Assembly (NCBI GenBank): GCA_964195945.1
Contig: CAXMRC010000058.1
Span: forward strand, 1 to 24,872
From: JAAETI01 sp964195945
GTDB taxonomy: Bacteria; Actinomycetota; Acidimicrobiia; Spongiisociales; UBA5794
Length of the DNA: 24,872 nucleotides
Direction of reading: 5' to 3'
Shown one piece after another: positions 1-6,214 of the stretch. A model generated the notes under the pieces. The model was not told the DNA's origin, did not search any database, and saw only the letters and a program-made list of their open reading frames with translations. Both the position numbers and the translations under genes were made by a program. The number at the start of each line of letters is the position of its first letter. Position 1 is the stretch's first letter.

Positions 1-1
1 A

Positions 2-538
2 ACCGGTCATGTACTGGCAGCCGGGCTCGATGGCGACATCCAGTTGCTTTCCGATGTGAGTGGGCACGAAGTATTGACCGGCATCGCCAGGGGACCGGAC
101 GGCCTCGTATATGTGGCTTCATTCAGCCAATTGCCGCACGCGACAGGCGATGGCGCGATTCTGCGACTCCACCCCGACGGCTCGTCCGTCGTGGTGGCCG
201 ACAACCTGACCGCACCCATCGACCTGGCGTTCGACGCGGCCGGGCGCCTGTACGTCCTCGAGTTCATCGACGACACCGACACAGGCGATCCTTACCGGGG
301 CAAGGAGGGTCGGCTAATACGTTTTGAACAAGAAGATAATCGCTGGGTCGCAGGCCAGGTGTTGGTGCAGGGTCTGCCGTTTCCAACCGCGCTGCTCATC
401 GACAACCAAGATCGAATCTACACCTCGGTCCACGGAGCCTTCAGCCCACCGAACAGCGGACTGGTGTTGCGATTCGATGATCTGGCGCGTCGAGGGTCGA
501 GTGAGCCGCCGATGAGGATCGCCGACAGTTCACGATGA
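2..538 (+). CDS. ScyD/ScyE-like beta-propeller protein, 5'-truncated by the window
   Basis: The reading frame is open from the first bases of the window and stops with TGA at 536-538, so only the C-terminal part (about 178 codons) is seen. It shows repeated blade-like segments of the type GIARGPDGLVYVAS, PIDLAFDAAGRLYVLEF and PTALLIDNQDRIYTSVHG, typical of NHL/SMP-30-like six-bladed propellers and of the ScyD/ScyE family. The complete gene at 1771-2949 has the same blade pattern, so the two are probably diverged paralogues flanking a MetE-like gene. Family members are generally exported; the N-terminus that would carry a signal peptide lies outside the window. Substrate or ligand is unknown. 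An internal TTG at 44 is unlikely to be the start because the frame continues upstream. Confidence 0.72.
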   Translation, partial: TGHVLAAGLDGDIQLLSDVSGHEVLTGIARGPDGLVYVASFSQLPHATGDGAILRLHPDGSSVVVADNLTAPIDLAFDAAGRLYVLEFIDDTDTGDPYRGKEGRLIRFEQEDNRWVAGQVLVQGLPFPTALLIDNQDRIYTSVHGAFSPPNSGLVLRFDDLARRGSSEPPMRIADSSR

Positions 539-576
539 TCCCGGAACACCTGGCCGCGGCCCATACAGAGATCTCA

Positions 577-1617
577 TCAATCGAGGGTCTTGGCAGCAGC
601 CGTTAGGTTGCCGAGCTTTGCGGTTGCGGTTGCGAGGTCCAACATCCCTAGTCCGCAGTCGGGACCCGCGACAAGGCGTTTGCTATCGATGTGCGAGAGG
701 GCTTCGAGGAGACGCGTTCGTATCTCCTCAACCGATTCGACGCGCGTCCTGGCAATGGCGACCAGACCGAGAATGACCTTGCTCTGTTCAAACAGCTCCA
801 ACAGCCGAAGATCGGCCGGCCGGTGTGCATCCTCAATCGAAATGGCACCTACCGCTGCCTGGTCGAGCGCCCTAGCGAGATCGAAGTAGGCGGAAGGGTC
901 GGCTTTGTACACATCCTCGTCCGGTTGATCGACGTGACGCGGATACCCACAGCAGAGGTGCACCACGCGTTGCACCTCAGCCGGCACGCCGGCGAAACAG
1001 CGTTCGAGATCATCGATCCCGAACGCCAACGCTTCTTCTGTATTGCGAGCGAAGACCGGTTCGTCCACCTGGATATGGCGACAGCCTGCCTCGACCAGCG
1101 CCCGGATCTCAACGTTGAGGACATTGGCCAGGTCGCGATTGAGATGCCGCGGGTCTCCGTAGTGTTCATCGGCGACGGTATCGGCAATGGTCATCGGCCC
1201 GGGGACAGTGATCTTGATCGGTTGCGACGAGTACGACTGCGCGATCTGGTAGTCGTAGGGGAGGAACCTGTCTTTGGGGCGAATTCGGTCGATGATCCTT
1301 GGCACCTCGCGTTCCCACGCTCCATTGCGAATCTTGCGCCCCTGGAGGTTCTCGAAGTCAATTCCGTTCAGGTGACGCAGGTGGTAGAAGATGTAGTGCT
1401 CTCGGCGCATCTCACCATCGGTGGGTACGTCGACCCCGGCGTCGACCTGGGCGATCACTGCTGCCCGGGTTGCCAGCGCGTACCGGGTTTCGAGGGCACG
1501 GTTGTCGAAGTAAAAAGCGTCGGACGTGGCCGAATCCCGCTTCGGGAGCCAGTCGCGAGGCGACCCGTAAGCTGGCTTGGGGAAGGCTCCGATAGTCGTC
1601 GTGAGAACGTTGGTCAT
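577..1617 (-). CDS. Cobalamin-independent methionine synthase family protein (MetE C-terminal-domain type)
   Basis: A 346-residue protein matching the short, single-domain MetE type in which only the C-terminal catalytic barrel is present. The zinc-ligand pattern of MetE is visible: His220-x-Cys222 in HLCCGYP, Glu262 in ISIEDAH and Cys321 in GPDCGLG. IQVDEPVFA (about 182-190) is the conserved strand around the homocysteine/zinc site, and TTTIGAFPKP is a typical family N-terminus. The known family reaction is methyl transfer to homocysteine or a related thiol; the methyl donor for short forms is often unclear. I chose the ATG at 1617 because the family N-terminus begins there and GGAG precedes it, although only 3 nt away. 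A GTG at 1674 would add 19 residues of unconvincing sequence. It is divergent from the ScyD-like lipoprotein at 1771. Confidence 0.85.
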   Translation of the reverse strand: MTNVLTTTIGAFPKPAYGSPRDWLPKRDSATSDAFYFDNRALETRYALATRAAVIAQVDAGVDVPTDGEMRREHYIFYHLRHLNGIDFENLQGRKIRNGAWEREVPRIIDRIRPKDRFLPYDYQIAQSYSSQPIKITVPGPMTIADTVADEHYGDPRHLNRDLANVLNVEIRALVEAGCRHIQVDEPVFARNTEEALAFGIDDLERCFAGVPAEVQRVVHLCCGYPRHVDQPDEDVYKADPSAYFDLARALDQAAVGAISIEDAHRPADLRLLELFEQSKVILGLVAIARTRVESVEEIRTRLLEALSHIDSKRLVAGPDCGLGMLDLATATAKLGNLTAAAKTLD

Positions 1618-1735
1618 GGTCTCCGACACGATAGCAACCCCGGTGCAATGTCCTGTGATGGGAGCCGCGGTCACGGGTGTGGCATGTCACGCAGCGGGCC
1701 TGACAGCGTGCCTGGATTGCGGCCGTAGGTAGCTC

Positions 1736-1754
1736 TAGAATGTGAACGTTCACA
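1736..1754 (+). promoter_or_regulatory. Candidate -10 box overlapping a perfect 14-bp LacI-type palindrome
   Basis: TGTGAACGTTCACA at 1741-1754 is a perfect palindrome with a central CG. That is the architecture of LacI-family operators; the ideal lac operator core is TGTGAGCGCTCACA. A TAGAAT hexamer (1736-1741, one mismatch from TATAAT) abuts it, and the SD GGAGGG and ATG of the ScyD-like lipoprotein follow within 30 bp. A bound repressor would cover the promoter. It also resembles actinobacterial Rex sites but is 2 bp shorter. No -35 match is convincing (TGGATT at 1713-1718). The regulator is not in the window. Confidence 0.5.
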
Positions 1755-1770
1755 GGCGACCGGAGGGCTC

Positions 1771-2949
1771 ATGACCACCGATGGAGGCGAGCGCCCCGCG
1801 TTCGCAAAGCGCATGATCCGCTCGGTCGTTTTCGTGGTCGGCTCACTGGCTTTGGTCGGGTGCGCGGGGTCTGGCACCGATCCGCCGGCCAGAGTGCAGG
1901 TCGAGGTGGTACTGACCGGGCTGGAGAGCCGTCGCGGCGTCGGGATCGGCGCCGAAGGTAGTCTCTTGGTGGCTGAGGCCGGATCCGGTAATGATGCGGT
2001 CGACGTCACCTTGCGAACCGGGAAGCTGACCAAATACATCGACCGGAACGGCAATGGCAATTTCGCTGATCCCGGGGAAGCCGAGTCATGGTTCAGCCAT
2101 CTGGCGAGCTACAACGCAATGAACGTCTACGCCACAGGGCGAGACGAGGTCAGCGGCCCCAGCGACGTCGCGATGCACCGCGACGGCCGAGTCTTTCTGT
2201 CAGTAGACGGAGGCTTCGACGACTTTGCCCTCTTCGAGATCAGCCCCCAGGGCTCCATGGGCCGCAACCTGTCAGGGCGCAGCAACATGACCGGGATCGG
2301 CCTAGCCCCCGACGGGCTTAGGATCTTCGTGACTGAGAGCACACTCAACCAACTCGTCGAGATAACACTCGATGGAGGAGATCGGCGCGACGTCACCGCA
2401 TTTGGCGTCCTCCCCAGCGGACAGCAGCCCGTACCGGCCGGACTCGCGATCGATCCGCGCAACGGCGACATCCTCGTTGCCCTCTTCTCCGGTGTTGCCC
2501 AGAGTGGCGATGGCAGTTTCGTCCCGTTCGTCCCCGGAGACGCCAAAGTGGTACGAGTCGATCCGCGCACTGGTCGAACCACTGATGAGATCACGGGCCT
2601 CACTACCGCGGTCGACGTCGCCATCGACGACAGGGGCAACGTGTTTGTCGTTGAAATGGCGACCGATCACGCCGAACTGTTTACCGGAAAGATCGATCTG
2701 TTTGACACCGATGTCGGAGCGCGCCACGGCGGGTACCTGAGGTTCAGCGGCAAGGTCACCCTCTATCCACACGACAGCGGGTCTCCCCAGATCCTGGCGG
2801 ACGATCTCGATTCACCGACCAACATCACCATCGCCGCCGACGGCGCCCTCTATGTCTCCACGGGGCAGGGCACACCGGGCCGACCCATCCCCGGTCCCAA
2901 TGGAGCGACAACCATCATTGGTGAAGTCGTGCGCATCACCGGCTACTAG
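1771..2949 (+). CDS. ScyD/ScyE-like beta-propeller lipoprotein
   Basis: A 392-residue protein with a lipoprotein signal peptide: basic n-region (KRMIR), hydrophobic stretch and lipobox LVGC with Cys31 as the lipidation site. Mature sequence consists of six or so blade repeats with GIGAEGSLLVAEAG, DVAMHRDGRVFLSVDG, GIGLAPDGLRIFVTE, GLAIDPRNGDILVA, DVAIDDRGNVFVVEM and NITIAADGALYVSTG, typical of NHL/ScyD-like propellers. It is expected on the outer face of the membrane. The ATG at 1771 is supported by GGAGGG at 1762-1767. The family name is the only assignment I can support; the ligand or reaction is unknown. It is paralogous to the truncated gene at 2-538. The promoter carries a LacI-type palindrome, so expression may respond to a sugar-like effector (inference). 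Confidence 0.85.
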   Translation: MTTDGGERPAFAKRMIRSVVFVVGSLALVGCAGSGTDPPARVQVEVVLTGLESRRGVGIGAEGSLLVAEAGSGNDAVDVTLRTGKLTKYIDRNGNGNFADPGEAESWFSHLASYNAMNVYATGRDEVSGPSDVAMHRDGRVFLSVDGGFDDFALFEISPQGSMGRNLSGRSNMTGIGLAPDGLRIFVTESTLNQLVEITLDGGDRRDVTAFGVLPSGQQPVPAGLAIDPRNGDILVALFSGVAQSGDGSFVPFVPGDAKVVRVDPRTGRTTDEITGLTTAVDVAIDDRGNVFVVEMATDHAELFTGKIDLFDTDVGARHGGYLRFSGKVTLYPHDSGSPQILADDLDSPTNITIAADGALYVSTGQGTPGRPIPGPNGATTIIGEVVRITGY

Positions 2950-2974
2950 TAGGCCATGTCGCCGGGGACAACGT

Positions 2975-3193
2975 GTGATGATCACGCAATCGCGGTCACT
3001 GTTCTTGCCCCAGCAGGCGCGAACTTTCGTTGCGATTCCGAAGAATGAACACCTGGTTGTTCTGAAGGAGCTCATCGAGTCCGGGAAGGTCACACCGGTC
3101 ATCGGTAGGATGTTCCCGTTGAGCGAGACCCCTGAGGCCTTCCGGTATCTGGGAGAAGGTCACGCCCAAGGGAAAGTCGCCATCACCGTCTGA
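2975..3193 (+). pseudogene. C-terminal remnant of a medium-chain (zinc/quinone-type) dehydrogenase
   Basis: The frame ending at 3191-3193 encodes a canonical C-terminal segment of medium-chain dehydrogenase/reductases. Key stretches are HLVVLKELIESGKVTPVIG, FPLSETPEAFRYLGEGHA and QGKVAITV, which normally close proteins of about 320-350 residues. Only about 65-70 residues remain; no GxGxxG coenzyme-binding fold or catalytic domain precedes them, and the frame runs into the 3' end of the upstream lipoprotein gene. I call it a decayed fragment. The left boundary is approximate (homology clearly begins near 2996). Confidence 0.72.
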
Positions 3194-3306
3194 GGCGCGG
3201 ACCACCGCTCAGACCACCCGTTCCCGATCGAGAACGAGCATCTACTCCACCGCCGCCGCGCCGTCCGGGACCAGGCACATCGGTGTGCGGAAACTTGCAC
3301 TCCGGA

Positions 3307-3619
3307 GGTCAGACCGACTCGGTGTCGTCCCCGGATTCATCGTCAACCGTGGCGTCGGCAGAGCTGGTCGATGTGGCGCCGTTTTCGGTGGGCGCCGGCG
3401 CAGTGGCTTCATCTTGCTCACGAAGCACACCACGCTCACGCATCTTGGAGACAACCTTGTCGGCGACGCCAGCCCGCTTCTCGTCCGGCATCCGACCTGG
3501 CAGCCGTGAGTCGAGCTTCTCGCGTACCTGAGCCTCGGTGAGGCCCTGCCAGTCTGCCTTCTTGGCAGCGACGAGCTTGGCGACAGCCGTCATGCCACCG
3601 ACGATCAAAGCCACCTTCA
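3307..3619 (+). repeat. 313-bp direct duplication, copy A
   Basis: Colinear with 5456-5768 without net insertion or deletion. It includes a 47-bp exact match (3422-3468 versus 5570-5616). Similarity stops abruptly at both ends: after CCTTCA on the right, and before GGTCAGACCG on the left. The duplication covers the coding sequence of the small membrane-anchored protein minus its first codons. Divergence is concentrated in the acidic tail, which suggests an old duplication. Confidence 0.85.
3309..3614 (-). CDS. Small membrane-anchored protein, copy A (5'-eroded)
   Basis: A 101-residue product from a GTG start. It has a short hydrophobic N-terminus (ALIVGGMTAVAKLV), a charged core with GLTEAQVREKLD and MPDEKRAGVADKVVSKM, and an acidic, Ser/Thr-rich tail ending DDTESV. 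It is nearly identical in the core to the product of 5458-5781. The family looks familiar from actinobacteria but I cannot name it. The first codons present in copy B (MKKLL) are missing: homology starts at the Leu-Lys-Val just upstream of the GTG, and no Shine-Dalgarno precedes it. Copy A may therefore be a poorly translated or dead duplicate. No frameshift or internal stop is visible. Confidence 0.6.
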   Translation of the reverse strand: MALIVGGMTAVAKLVAAKKADWQGLTEAQVREKLDSRLPGRMPDEKRAGVADKVVSKMRERGVLREQDEATAPAPTENGATSTSSADATVDDESGDDTESV

Positions 3620-4040
3620 GGTCTATATCGCTGCTCGCGACTGTCGAGGTGCGAATTCCACACCACGAGCGACGTCGTGGCTGACCTTGCGTCGATCTCG
3701 GGGCGCGCTGGGGGCGCGGCGGGGCGCGATAGGGTGCAAATCAACGCAAAACGATGACCTGCACAGGTGAGCTGCACTGGATTGGTGGCCTCTCGTGGGC
3801 GGCCTGCGGGCGCCTCAGTTGGATGAGCTCAGACGATCGGGCAATCCGTCGCCCGACCACTCTCGCAACTATGAGTCACCGTGTGGTGCTCAGCCCGGTG
3901 GAACAGTGACGGTGACGGCAGAGGAGTTGATATCTGCGTGTGTGTTCGATTTCCCGCTGGATTTGTCAGCGATCGTTGTCCGCCCATGAGGGAAGACCCT
4001 CGAGCCGGCCGGTTCGGCACCAGTCCGACAGGACGTTTAA
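3615..4040. other. Gene-free stretch with two phased GCAAA motifs
   Basis: No convincing gene on either strand; overlapping open frames here have low-complexity, Arg/Ser/Pro-rich translations typical of shadow frames. It contains TGCAAA at 3735-3740 and CGCAAA at 3745-3750, exactly 10 bp apart. The 10-mer ACGCAAAACG (3744-3753) recurs at 5003-5012 next to the tRNA remnant. A short GC-rich segment at 3700-3733 precedes them. The stretch lies within the degenerate island. Confidence 0.5.
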
Positions 4041-4160
4041 GTCCACCCCGGCGAGAACTGGTTTATCTTCTACGACGCCGATGGCGAGGTCGTCTCCATC
4101 GCCGCCCCCGAGGACATCACGCCGGCCATTCAGACGGCGATCGACACTCTCGACCGCTAG
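4041..4160 (+). pseudogene. C-terminal tail of an unidentified protein (39 codons)
   Basis: Immediately after an in-frame TAA (4038-4040), the frame reads VHPGENWFIFYDADGEVV followed by SIAAPEDITPAIQTAIDTLDR and a TAG at 4158-4160. This has the composition and alternating pattern of genuine protein (an aromatic beta-strand, then an acidic helix), but there is no start codon or upstream domain. It is best read as the 3' end of a decayed gene. Its stop overlaps the stop of the minus-strand gene at 4157 by four bases (CTAG), which suggests the two 3' ends were once an ordinary convergent pair. I cannot name the family. Confidence 0.5.
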
Positions 4161-4486
4161 CCGACGTCGGTCATCTTTTCGGGCGTCATTAGCTCGTAAA
4201 ACTCGATCCAGCTATCCAACGTCAGCTCATCGAGCTTCTTGTACAGCTCCTGAGCCCGGGGCGGGCTCGCGACGCTCTCGTCCCTATAGGTGCTGGCGAT
4301 GACATCTTCGGTCCACTCCATGTACACGCGATTGCGCTCGCCCGGGAGCGTGCTGGTGTTGAAGTACACCCGTGAAGGCGACCGTTTGTCGGCCGATTCG
4401 TACTCTTCGCCCATCGCCGCCACCAGCGAAGCTGCTGGTCGAGCCTCTCCCGGCTTCGTCTCCCAAACGCGTCTTACAACGAACAT
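4157..4486 (-). CDS. Small uncharacterised protein, possibly dimeric alpha-beta-barrel (NIPSNAP-like)
   Basis: A 109-residue soluble protein beginning MFVVRRVWETKPGEARPAAS and ending LMTPEKMTDVG. The FVVRRVWETKPGEA opening, the central VYFNTSTLPGERNRVYMEW strand pair and the C-terminal helix resemble ferredoxin-like dimeric alpha-beta-barrel proteins, but this is a fold guess. The start is decided by the ribosome-binding site: AGGAGG (complement of 4493-4498) lies 6 nt before the ATG at 4486, whereas the ATG at 4492 directly abuts it. Intact, with normal-looking codons, it is the only healthy-looking gene between the remnants. Convergent with the tail fragment at 4041-4160. Confidence 0.78.
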   Translation of the reverse strand: MFVVRRVWETKPGEARPAASLVAAMGEEYESADKRSPSRVYFNTSTLPGERNRVYMEWTEDVIASTYRDESVASPPRAQELYKKLDELTLDSWIEFYELMTPEKMTDVG

Positions 4487-4590
4487 GTTCATCCTCCTGA
4501 ATGTGTGCCAGGACGTTAGTTGCAATTCCGAATCCGGGAAATGGGCGAGAAATGAGCGCGAGGTACGTCACTCGACATTGTCGGCTGTGG

Positions 4591-4824
4591 AGCTTACGGG
4601 CGACGGAGGCGGCGGAAGGCGAGCTTGCCGGCACCTTGGAGTACACAGAGGATCCGATCGTGTCGTAGGACATCGTTGGCAATGCTGCCTCCGGCATCTT
4701 CGATGCCCAATTGACCAAGGTCATCGACGGCAACATGGTGAAGGTGGTTTCCTGGTACGACAACGAGTGGGGATACTCGAACCGCGTCGTTGACTTGCTG
4801 TTGCTGATGGCTGGGCAGACGTAG
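4591..4824 (+). pseudogene. C-terminal remnant of type I glyceraldehyde-3-phosphate dehydrogenase with internal stop
   Basis: The translation ATEAAEGELAGTLEYTEDPI-VS-stop-DIVGNAASGIFDAQLT, then KVVSWYDNEWGYSNRVVDL, is unmistakably the C-terminal end of GAPDH; SWYDNEWGYSNR is a near-invariant motif. The TAG at 4666-4668 replaces the second Ser of the usual PIVSSD, a one-base change from TCG. The catalytic Cys and the whole NAD-binding domain are absent upstream, and the frame closes with TAG at 4822-4824. This is clearly a pseudogene fragment; the functional gap gene must lie elsewhere in the genome. Confidence 0.92.
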
Positions 4825-4993
4825 GAGGCACTTTCGGGGGGTTGCTTCTGCCCTGCCGTTGAGGGCGCACTCGGGGCGGAGTGCGGTTACGCGGGTTCCC
4901 CAGCTTCCGTGTAGTCAAGAGTCCTGGCAGAGCGGTTTCAATACTGAGAATGATTCTTGGGCCACACCTGGGCCACAACAGGGTCAAAACTGC

Positions 4994-5019
4994 CGCAAAC
5001 GGACGCAAAACGTCGCAAT
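4994..5019 (+). repeat. Three CGCAA(A/T) motifs phased at 10 bp
   Basis: CGCAAA at 4994-4999, CGCAAA at 5004-5009 and CGCAAT at 5014-5019 are spaced exactly one helical turn apart, about 85-110 bp upstream of the tRNA-Glu 3' half. Such phased short direct repeats are typical arm-type or excisionase sites beside phage/ICE attachment sites. A direct pair TGGGCCACA lies just upstream (about 4958-4979). No integrase gene is visible in the window. Confidence 0.45.
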
Positions 5020-5034
5020 CTGTGAACGGGCTGA

Positions 5035-5059
5035 AACCCCATTGATCTAGCGGCTAGTC
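5035..5059 (+). other. tRNA 5'-half-like segment (acceptor plus D-arm)
   Basis: AACCCCA-TT followed by GATCTAGCGGCTAGTC resembles the acceptor strand and D-arm of tRNA-Glu (typical: CCCC then GTCTAG-GG--CTAG-GAC). Five of seven acceptor positions would pair with CGGGGCT at 5142-5148; the two failures are both G-to-A-type changes. It is separated from the anticodon arm by an extra 43-44 nt, so it cannot form a normal tRNA as it stands. The resemblance could be decay of a true half or chance. Confidence 0.3.
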
Positions 5060-5103
5060 GGGTGTTTCGCAGGGTCAGCGCAGAAGGGCGAAGAACCCAC
5101 GAA

Positions 5104-5150
5104 CCGCCCTCTCAAGGCGGTAACGCCAGTTCAAATCTGGTCGGGGCTAC
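5104..5150 (+). tRNA. tRNA-Glu(CTC) 3' half (pseudo-tRNA or attachment-site scar)
   Basis: The segment folds as an anticodon arm CCGCC-CTCTCAA-GGCGG (anticodon CTC), a 4-nt variable loop TAAC, a T-arm GCCAG-TTCAAAT-CTGGT and the 3' acceptor strand CGGGGCT followed by A, C. This matches the 3' two-thirds of bacterial tRNA-Glu closely. No acceptor and D-arm are in the correct position immediately upstream; the nearest candidate is 43-44 nt too far away. CCA is not encoded (ACG follows). This is the classic size and position of an att core left by tRNA-targeting tyrosine integrases. Two hairpins follow directly. As a functional tRNA I consider it unlikely. Confidence 0.55.
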
Positions 5151-5151
5151 G

Positions 5152-5172
5152 CGGACCCGCGGCGCGGGTCCG
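5152..5172 (+). terminator. GC-rich hairpin directly after the tRNA 3' half
   Basis: CGGACCCGC (5152-5160) pairs perfectly with GCGGGTCCG (5164-5172) around the loop GGC. Only TTT follows, so it is either a weak terminator or a processing-type stem. It begins two bases after the tRNA-like segment, as tRNA terminators often do. Confidence 0.5.
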
Positions 5173-5176
5173 TTTC

Positions 5177-5210
5177 AAGAAGCCCTTGTTTTGCGAGGGC
5201 TTCTTCTTTG
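5177..5210 (+). terminator. Strong intrinsic terminator candidate
   Basis: AAGAAGCCCT (5177-5186) pairs perfectly over 10 bp with AGGGCTTCTT (5196-5205), with a 9-nt loop and a T-rich run into CTTTG. With the hairpin at 5152-5172 it forms a tandem terminator, consistent with the end of a former tRNA transcription unit. Confidence 0.7.
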
Positions 5211-5455
5211 CATGAAGACCTTGTTCGGGCGGGGTTTTTGCGCGTTTGAGGCGAGCGCGCCAAACGGTCCTGGCCCCCTCGGCAGAGGAGTTGACGTCTG
5301 CCATTTCGCTCGTTGCGGAGATGATTCCTCGTCTTGTGCGTCGGTGGGATGAGCCGCGCCACCCAGATCACAACCAATACGAACCAGTAACGAACGCACT
5401 GGCAGACCGAGCCGAACCAATGGCACCTCGGAGTGCGGGTCTGCAGCAGCTGAGG

Positions 5456-5768
5456 GGTCAGACCGACTCGGTGTTATCCCCGGATTCATCGTTCTCAGTG
5501 ACGTCTGCGGAGTCGATCTCTGTAGCGTCATTCTCGGTTTGCACTGGCGCACTGGCTTCATCCTGTTCGCGAAGCACACCACGCTCACGCATCTTGGAGA
5601 CAACCTTGTCGGCGACACCAGCCCGCTTCTCGTCGGGCATCCGGCCTGGCAGCCGCGCGTCGAGCTTCTCGCGCACCTGCGTCTCAGTGAGACCCTGCCA
5701 CTCGGCCTTCTTGGCCGTGACGAGCTTCGCCACGGCCGTCATACCCCCAACGATCAGCGCTACCTTCA
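5456..5768 (+). repeat. 313-bp direct duplication, copy B
   Basis: Second copy of the segment at 3307-3619, same orientation, equal length. This copy retains the natural 5' end of the small minus-strand gene and so is the likelier parent. The two copies bracket about 1.8 kb containing the GAPDH remnant and the tRNA-Glu 3' half. Confidence 0.85.
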
Positions 5769-5781
5769 ACAGTTTCTTCAC
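5458..5781 (-). CDS. Small membrane-anchored protein, copy B
   Basis: A 107-residue protein beginning MKKLLKVALIVGGMTAVAKL: two Lys, then one hydrophobic segment. A charged helical core follows, with WQGLTETQVREKLDAR and MPDEKRAGVADKVVSKMRER, then an acidic tail ending NDESGDNTESV. The start is set by AAGGA lying 6 nt before the GTG at 5781; a TTG two codons upstream is too close to that site. It has a single N-terminal membrane segment and a cytoplasmic or periplasmic helical domain; no catalytic motif is seen. The family is not named here. Compared with copy A, the core is nearly identical and the acidic tail is diverged, which implies the core is the constrained part. Confidence 0.78.
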   Translation of the reverse strand: MKKLLKVALIVGGMTAVAKLVTAKKAEWQGLTETQVREKLDARLPGRMPDEKRAGVADKVVSKMRERGVLREQDEASAPVQTENDATEIDSADVTENDESGDNTESV

Positions 5782-5859
5782 GATCAATCCTTTCGTCGTA
5801 GACGTCTAACCAGTCTATGTCGTACGCCAAGCCTGTCCAGTCTGCGAGTTTCACACTAA

Positions 5860-6195
5860 GAGCGATCCCGGCCGTCGATCCTGAGTCGCATCGAGGACAA
5901 ACCGTTCCACGTCAGCTACCAGCTCACTTCGGACGGTCACCTGCAATCGGTCGTCTTCCAGCGGTGGGGCGACCCCGACGACACCGGTGTTTACGGTCTC
6001 CACCCCATGGGAGGCGAATTCACTAGCCGCGCCACCTTCGATGGTGTCACCATCCCCGACGCTGGCAGTCTCGGCTGGCACCACGGCACCGACCGGTGGG
6101 ACGAGGGCGAGTTCTTCCGCTATCAGATCACCGATCTGACACTGGTAACCAGCCCGTTGTCACGTACGCATAGGGAAGGCGCGGACACTGAATAG
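5860..6195 (+). pseudogene. C-terminal remnant of a DUF6544/DUF6920-like protein
   Basis: The frame is open from just after a TAA at 5857-5859 to TAG at 6193-6195. It reads HVSYQLTSDGHLQSVVFQRWGDPDD, then GGEFTSRATFDGVTIPDAGSLGW and EGEFFRYQITDLTLVT. The RWGDPD, TIP--GSLGW and GEFFRYQIT blocks are what I recall from the C-terminal part of DUF6544/DUF6920 proteins (usually about 250-300 residues). No start codon occurs before ATG 6007, which would cut the domain in half, so I read it as a 5'-deleted gene. No internal stops, suggesting relatively recent loss. Confidence 0.62.
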
Positions 6196-6214
6196 AAGTG
6201 ACCCCAGCCTGCGC

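Noticed and set aside
691..1728. 345-codon plus-strand open frame
   Set aside because: It is the complement of the MetE-like gene, whose zinc ligands and family motifs are clear; the plus-strand translation has no recognisable domain.
1742..1773. Ten-codon GTG uORF overlapping the lipoprotein start as ATGA
   Set aside because: The SD GGAGGG clearly serves the lipoprotein ATG and the uORF has none; it serves as a reminder that such overlaps arise by chance.
3800..3850. tRNA D-arm-like CTCAGTTGGATGAGC
   Set aside because: No acceptor pairing, anticodon arm or TTC loop at the correct distances; one short resemblance only.
4280..4800. 159- and 167-codon open frames on both strands across the 4284-4793 region
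   Set aside because: They cross the well-supported small minus-strand gene and the GAPDH remnant in wrong frames and show no domain.
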